A DNA stretch of 7,558 nucleotides from Chitinophagales bacterium (GTDB lineage Bacteria > Bacteroidota > Bacteroidia > Chitinophagales > JADIYW01). Positions 6,809 to 7,558 of this stretch are shown one piece after another. Location: positions 1 to 7,558 of the forward strand of contig JADLAH010000015.1 in assembly GCA_020848315.1 (NCBI GenBank), in the 5' to 3' direction. Each line of letters starts with the position of its first letter. Positions within the stretch are counted from its first letter, which is position 1. Position numbers and translations under genes: made by a program. The notes under the pieces are model-generated. The model had not been told where the DNA came from. It did no database searches and was given only the letters and a program-made list of their open reading frames with translations.

Positions 6809-7558
6809 TTATTTTGAGTCACTGAAGTCTTCAATATCCGATTGAATCCATTTGGTAATTTTTTTGCTCCAGGAGGAAACGAGTGAAATCTTTCCTGATT
6901 CGCCTTGCTTTCTCTGTGTTTGTGTCACCATTTCTTCTTCCCGTTCTTCTTCAAAATCCGGAGCGGAAGTACTGATTATTTCCTGATCGATATTTACCAC
7001 TTTATCTTCCACCACCGGTGTTGAGATAGATTCTTGCTGTAGTTTTATTTCTTCTTTTGCCGGAGCTACCTGTTCCTGCGCATGCTGCAATGCATTATCG
7101 TCCATGAGTTTGAACGCACGAATCAGGAGACCGATACCGGTTGCATAAATCGGATTATCTGTTTCCGGCACCTTGGTGGTAGCGAGATGCACCTTCGGCA
7201 ACCCGAGTCGTGCATCTTGTCCGACTTCCATTTCTGTCAATTGTGTCAGATGCTTCATTTGTGAGCCACCACCGGTGAGTACGATACCGCCGATGAGTTT
7301 CTTGGAATATCCTGACAGGTTGATCTGATAAGCCACGTGTGCAAGGATCTCGCGCATGCGGGCGGAAATCACTTTCGACACACTTAACAGGTTCACCTCT
7401 CTGTTGCCGATGGCACGTGTGCCTTCGCCCTGGATGGAGACATGTTTACTACGCAGTTCCTCGTAAGGAATGGCACTTCCGTAATTTACTTTCAGCAATT
7501 CCGCCTGATTTCGCAGGATGCGGAAATCCTTGAGGTCTTCGGTGATGATATTCCCTCC
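6809..7558 (-). CDS. ftsA: Cell division protein FtsA, C-terminal part (cut by window edge)
   Basis: The frame is open to the window end, giving the last 249 residues of the actin-like protein that anchors FtsZ to the inner membrane. The fragment starts GGNIITEDLKDFRILRNQAELLK, the FtsA/actin-fold phosphate-binding segment, and includes the adenosine-motif region GIVLTGGGSQMKHL (fragment residues 91-104) and NPIYATGIGLL (135-145). The fold ends near residue 155. A linker of about 70 residues rich in Glu, Gln, Ser and Val follows, then a C-terminal amphipathic helix WSKKITKWIQSDIEDF (230-245) that should be the membrane-targeting sequence. The methionine-free N-terminal side confirms that the gene continues beyond the window: a TTG at 7498 is an internal Leu codon, not a start. 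It is upstream of ftsZ with a 31-bp gap, the usual dcw order. Confidence 0.95.
   Translation of the reverse strand, partial: GGNIITEDLKDFRILRNQAELLKVNYGSAIPYEELRSKHVSIQGEGTRAIGNREVNLLSVSKVISARMREILAHVAYQINLSGYSKKLIGGIVLTGGGSQMKHLTQLTEMEVGQDARLGLPKVHLATTKVPETDNPIYATGIGLLIRAFKLMDDNALQHAQEQVAPAKEEIKLQQESISTPVVEDKVVNIDQEIISTSAPDFEEEREEEMVTQTQRKQGESGKISLVSSWSKKITKWIQSDIEDFSDSK

Overview
The window looks like a chromosomal segment from a Bacteroidota bacterium, most plausibly a Chitinophagales/Sphingobacteriia-type lineage; the class-level placement is inference. Four things point there: a secreted M43 metalloprotease with a type IX secretion (T9SS) C-terminal sorting domain; an ATP synthase epsilon subunit of only 81 residues; promoters matching the Bacteroidota pattern (TTG/TTTG, about 19-20 nt, TAnnTTTG) instead of TTGACA/TATAAT; and starts that mostly lack a Shine-Dalgarno sequence.

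Layout. Positions 1-110 (minus) hold the start of a DoxX-like membrane protein cut by the window edge. A strong hairpin terminator (173-205) separates it from the two-gene operon atpD-atpC (minus, 1996 to 233), which encodes the catalytic beta and the short epsilon subunit of F1-ATPase. The 169-bp gap 1997-2165 is a divergent promoter region. It drives atpD leftward and a T9SS-exported M43 metalloprotease (2166-3419) rightward. The protease promoter sits so close to its ATG that the mRNA may be leaderless.

The protease ends 3 bp from the end of a convergent pair on the minus strand: a membrane-anchored family 2 glycosyltransferase (5101-3992) and an ECF-type sigma factor (4001-3423). The sigma gene appears to start at a TTG inside the end of the glycosyltransferase gene, which suggests translational coupling. 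Upstream of this pair lies a clear terminator (5145-5173), then ftsZ (6777-5194) and the 3' part of ftsA (from the window end to 6809), the distal end of a division/cell-wall (dcw) cluster.

FtsA tethers FtsZ filaments to the membrane, and both proteins here carry long low-complexity linkers. In FtsZ the probable conserved partner-binding peptide lies about 42 residues before the C terminus instead of at the end. The remainder is ordinary housekeeping content. I see no phage, transposon, CRISPR, defence or biosynthetic system, no tRNA or rRNA, and no gene-free stretch longer than 300 bases. The points most worth a second look are the start-site and promoter architecture of the protease, the coupled glycosyltransferase-sigma pair, and the FtsZ tail.
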